Positions 63,016-64,000 of a stretch of 64,000 nt of DNA are shown here, one piece after another (the stretch's first letter is position 1; each line of letters begins with the position of its first letter). The stretch is taken from assembly GCF_040049295.1 (NCBI RefSeq), contig NZ_JBDZDQ010000001.1, forward strand, positions 1-64,000, given 5' to 3'. The notes under the pieces are model-generated. The model saw nothing but the letters and a program-made list of their open reading frames with translations, did no database searches and was not told where the DNA came from. The translations under genes were made by a program, and so were the position numbers. Source of the DNA: Sphingomonas sp. KR3-1 (GTDB lineage: Bacteria; Pseudomonadota; Alphaproteobacteria; Sphingomonadales; Sphingomonadaceae).

Positions 63016-64000
63016 GCCGGATCGGCAGGCTGAACACGAAGCGGGCGCCCTGGCCCGGTGCGCTGTCCACCACCAGGTCGCCGCCCATTGCGCGGGCGAG
63101 CCGGCGCGCGATGTAGAGCCCCAGGCCCGAACCGCCCGGCTCGGTCGGGTCGACGCGGCCGAACTTCTCGAAAATCTTGTCCTGATCGGCATGGGCGATG
63201 CCCTTGCCCTGATCGGCGATGATCACATGGCCGCGCGCCTCGTCGCGCTCGAGCCGGATCCACACCATCGCGCCCGGCGGCGAATAGCGCACCGCGTTGC
63301 CGATCAGATTGACCAGCACCTGCAGCGCGCGGCGGAACTCGCCGTGGACGGGCACCGTCTCGTCCATCGCCGGCTTGTCGATCCGCACCTCGGCCTGGGC
63401 GGCGCGGACCGCGAGCAGACCGGCGGCACGGCGCGCGACATCGGCCAGGTCGATCGGCTCGTCTGCCGTATCGAAATCGTCGCGCTCGATCGCCTGCAGG
63501 TCGACCAGGTCGTCGACCAGCCCGAGCAGATGCCGCCCGGCATTGGCGATGTCGCTCGCATATTCGGCATAGTCGGGCTTGAGCGGCCCTTCGGTCTGCG
63601 CGCTGATCGAATCGGCATTGGCGATGATCTTGCCGAGCGGGCCCCTGAGGGCACGGTCCAGCCGCTGGCTGAACGAATCGGGGAAGCCGCCGAACGGCAC
63701 CGTCGCCTGGGGCACCGGCGCATCCACCTTGGGCGCGGCGGGCACGGCCTGGTCGAGCATGTGCGCTGCACCGACAAAGCCGGCGAAGCGCCCGCCCGGA
63801 TCGGTGCGCGGCGTCGCGGCGAGGCGGACCATCCGGCCGGTGCCGCGCAGCTCGGCCTTCTGCCCGTCGAAGCGCGCCTGGGCGGCCACGGCGGTCAGGA
63901 TCGGCAATTCGCCGCTCTCGTCCTGCTCCAGGCGGAACAGCCGGGTCAAAGGCTGGCCGAGCATCGCCGAACTGTCGAACCCGTAGCGCGCGCCTGCCTC
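63011..64000 (-). CDS. PAS-type sensor kinase-like protein (5' end outside), no conserved His
   Basis: At least 329 residues; the frame is open to the window edge at 64000, so the N-terminus is missing. A PAS-like C-terminal part (PLTRLFRLEQDESG) precedes a HisKA-like helix, SFSQRLDRALRGPLGKIIANADS, whose phosphoacceptor position holds Arg where S-H-E-L-R-T-P-L would put His. The ATPase domain is intact: NLIGNAVRYSPPG (N box), DQGKGIA (G1) and GGSGLGLYIARRL (G2). Possible divergent kinase or an ATP-sensing regulator. The terminator at its 3' side is shared. Confidence 0.85.
   Translation of the reverse strand, partial: EAGARYGFDSSAMLGQPLTRLFRLEQDESGELPILTAVAAQARFDGQKAELRGTGRMVRLAATPRTDPGGRFAGFVGAAHMLDQAVPAAPKVDAPVPQATVPFGGFPDSFSQRLDRALRGPLGKIIANADSISAQTEGPLKPDYAEYASDIANAGRHLLGLVDDLVDLQAIERDDFDTADEPIDLADVARRAAGLLAVRAAQAEVRIDKPAMDETVPVHGEFRRALQVLVNLIGNAVRYSPPGAMVWIRLERDEARGHVIIADQGKGIAHADQDKIFEKFGRVDPTEPGGSGLGLYIARRLARAMGGDLVVDSAPGQGARFVFSLPIRQ

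Overview
This GC-rich window looks like chromosome from an alphaproteobacterium of the Sphingomonadaceae, close to Sphingomonas. The grounds are the gene order tpiA / ppiD-trpE / trpG / trpD-trpC-moaC / moeA / lexA / comEC / gltX / gltA, families typical of the class (DUF1465, two YdcH-like DUF465 proteins, PEP-CTERM-like sorting), an SOS box of the form GTTC-N7-GTTC before lexA, and the DksA-type regulator with a single cysteine. I see no prophage, transposase, integrase, CRISPR array or tRNA. Nearly all the sequence looks like resident chromosome.

Layout. 1-400 is the promoter and leader of a ribosomal RNA operon transcribed leftward; the 16S gene itself lies outside the window. 0.6-1.7 kb holds a small protein and an outer-membrane barrel. 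1.9-7.8 kb is a six-gene operon of stop/start-overlapping genes: DUF4129, DUF4350, MoxR ATPase, DUF58, SpoIIM-like and RDD membrane proteins. 7.8-12.3 kb carries small-molecule metabolism (VOC protein, FAH-family hydrolase, purine permease, UxaA-type dehydratase). 12.4-19.5 kb mixes unknown or regulatory proteins: a Cys/His-rich protein, gamma carbonic anhydrase, nitronate monooxygenase, DUF1465, two DUF465 proteins, PilZ, DksA and a very Ser-rich surface protein. 19.6-31.5 kb contains serS, an NlpD-like lipoprotein with a degenerate LytM domain, an AAC(3)-like protein, a small AT-richer island with a bacteriocin-like peptide and a membrane protein, rimO, two secreted hydrolases (a serine hydrolase and an M14-like peptidase), an aldo/keto reductase and a LysR regulator. 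31.6-40.1 kb holds a 106-bp repeat also found at 9.25 kb, the PQQ glucose dehydrogenase, an M17 aminopeptidase, a GGDEF-EAL protein, an MFS exporter and tpiA.

40.2-60.3 kb is the housekeeping backbone: ppiD, the trpE/G/D/C genes interrupted by unrelated genes, moaC and moeA (molybdenum cofactor), lexA with its own SOS box, comEC translationally coupled to an unusual RHH-TM-EF-hand protein, gltX and gltA. One gene there, a CPA1 sodium/proton antiporter, carries a frameshift near 48270 that replaces its cytosolic tail. The window ends with an FAD-linked sugar-lactone oxidase carrying a membrane insert, a small basic secreted protein, and a truncated sensor kinase whose HisKA-like helix lacks the histidine.

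Themes. Cyclic-di-GMP recurs: one GGDEF-EAL enzyme and two proteins with intact PilZ signatures. TTAACC-type half-sites resembling CtrA boxes recur upstream of genes of unknown function. Several intergenic regions hold dispersed inverted repeats. I did not find a complete new system that I can assert. The best candidates are the bacteriocin-like pair at 24.4-25.0 kb, the 106-bp hairpin repeat, the comEC-coupled RHH/EF-hand protein, and the MoxR-DUF58-SpoIIM-RDD operon.
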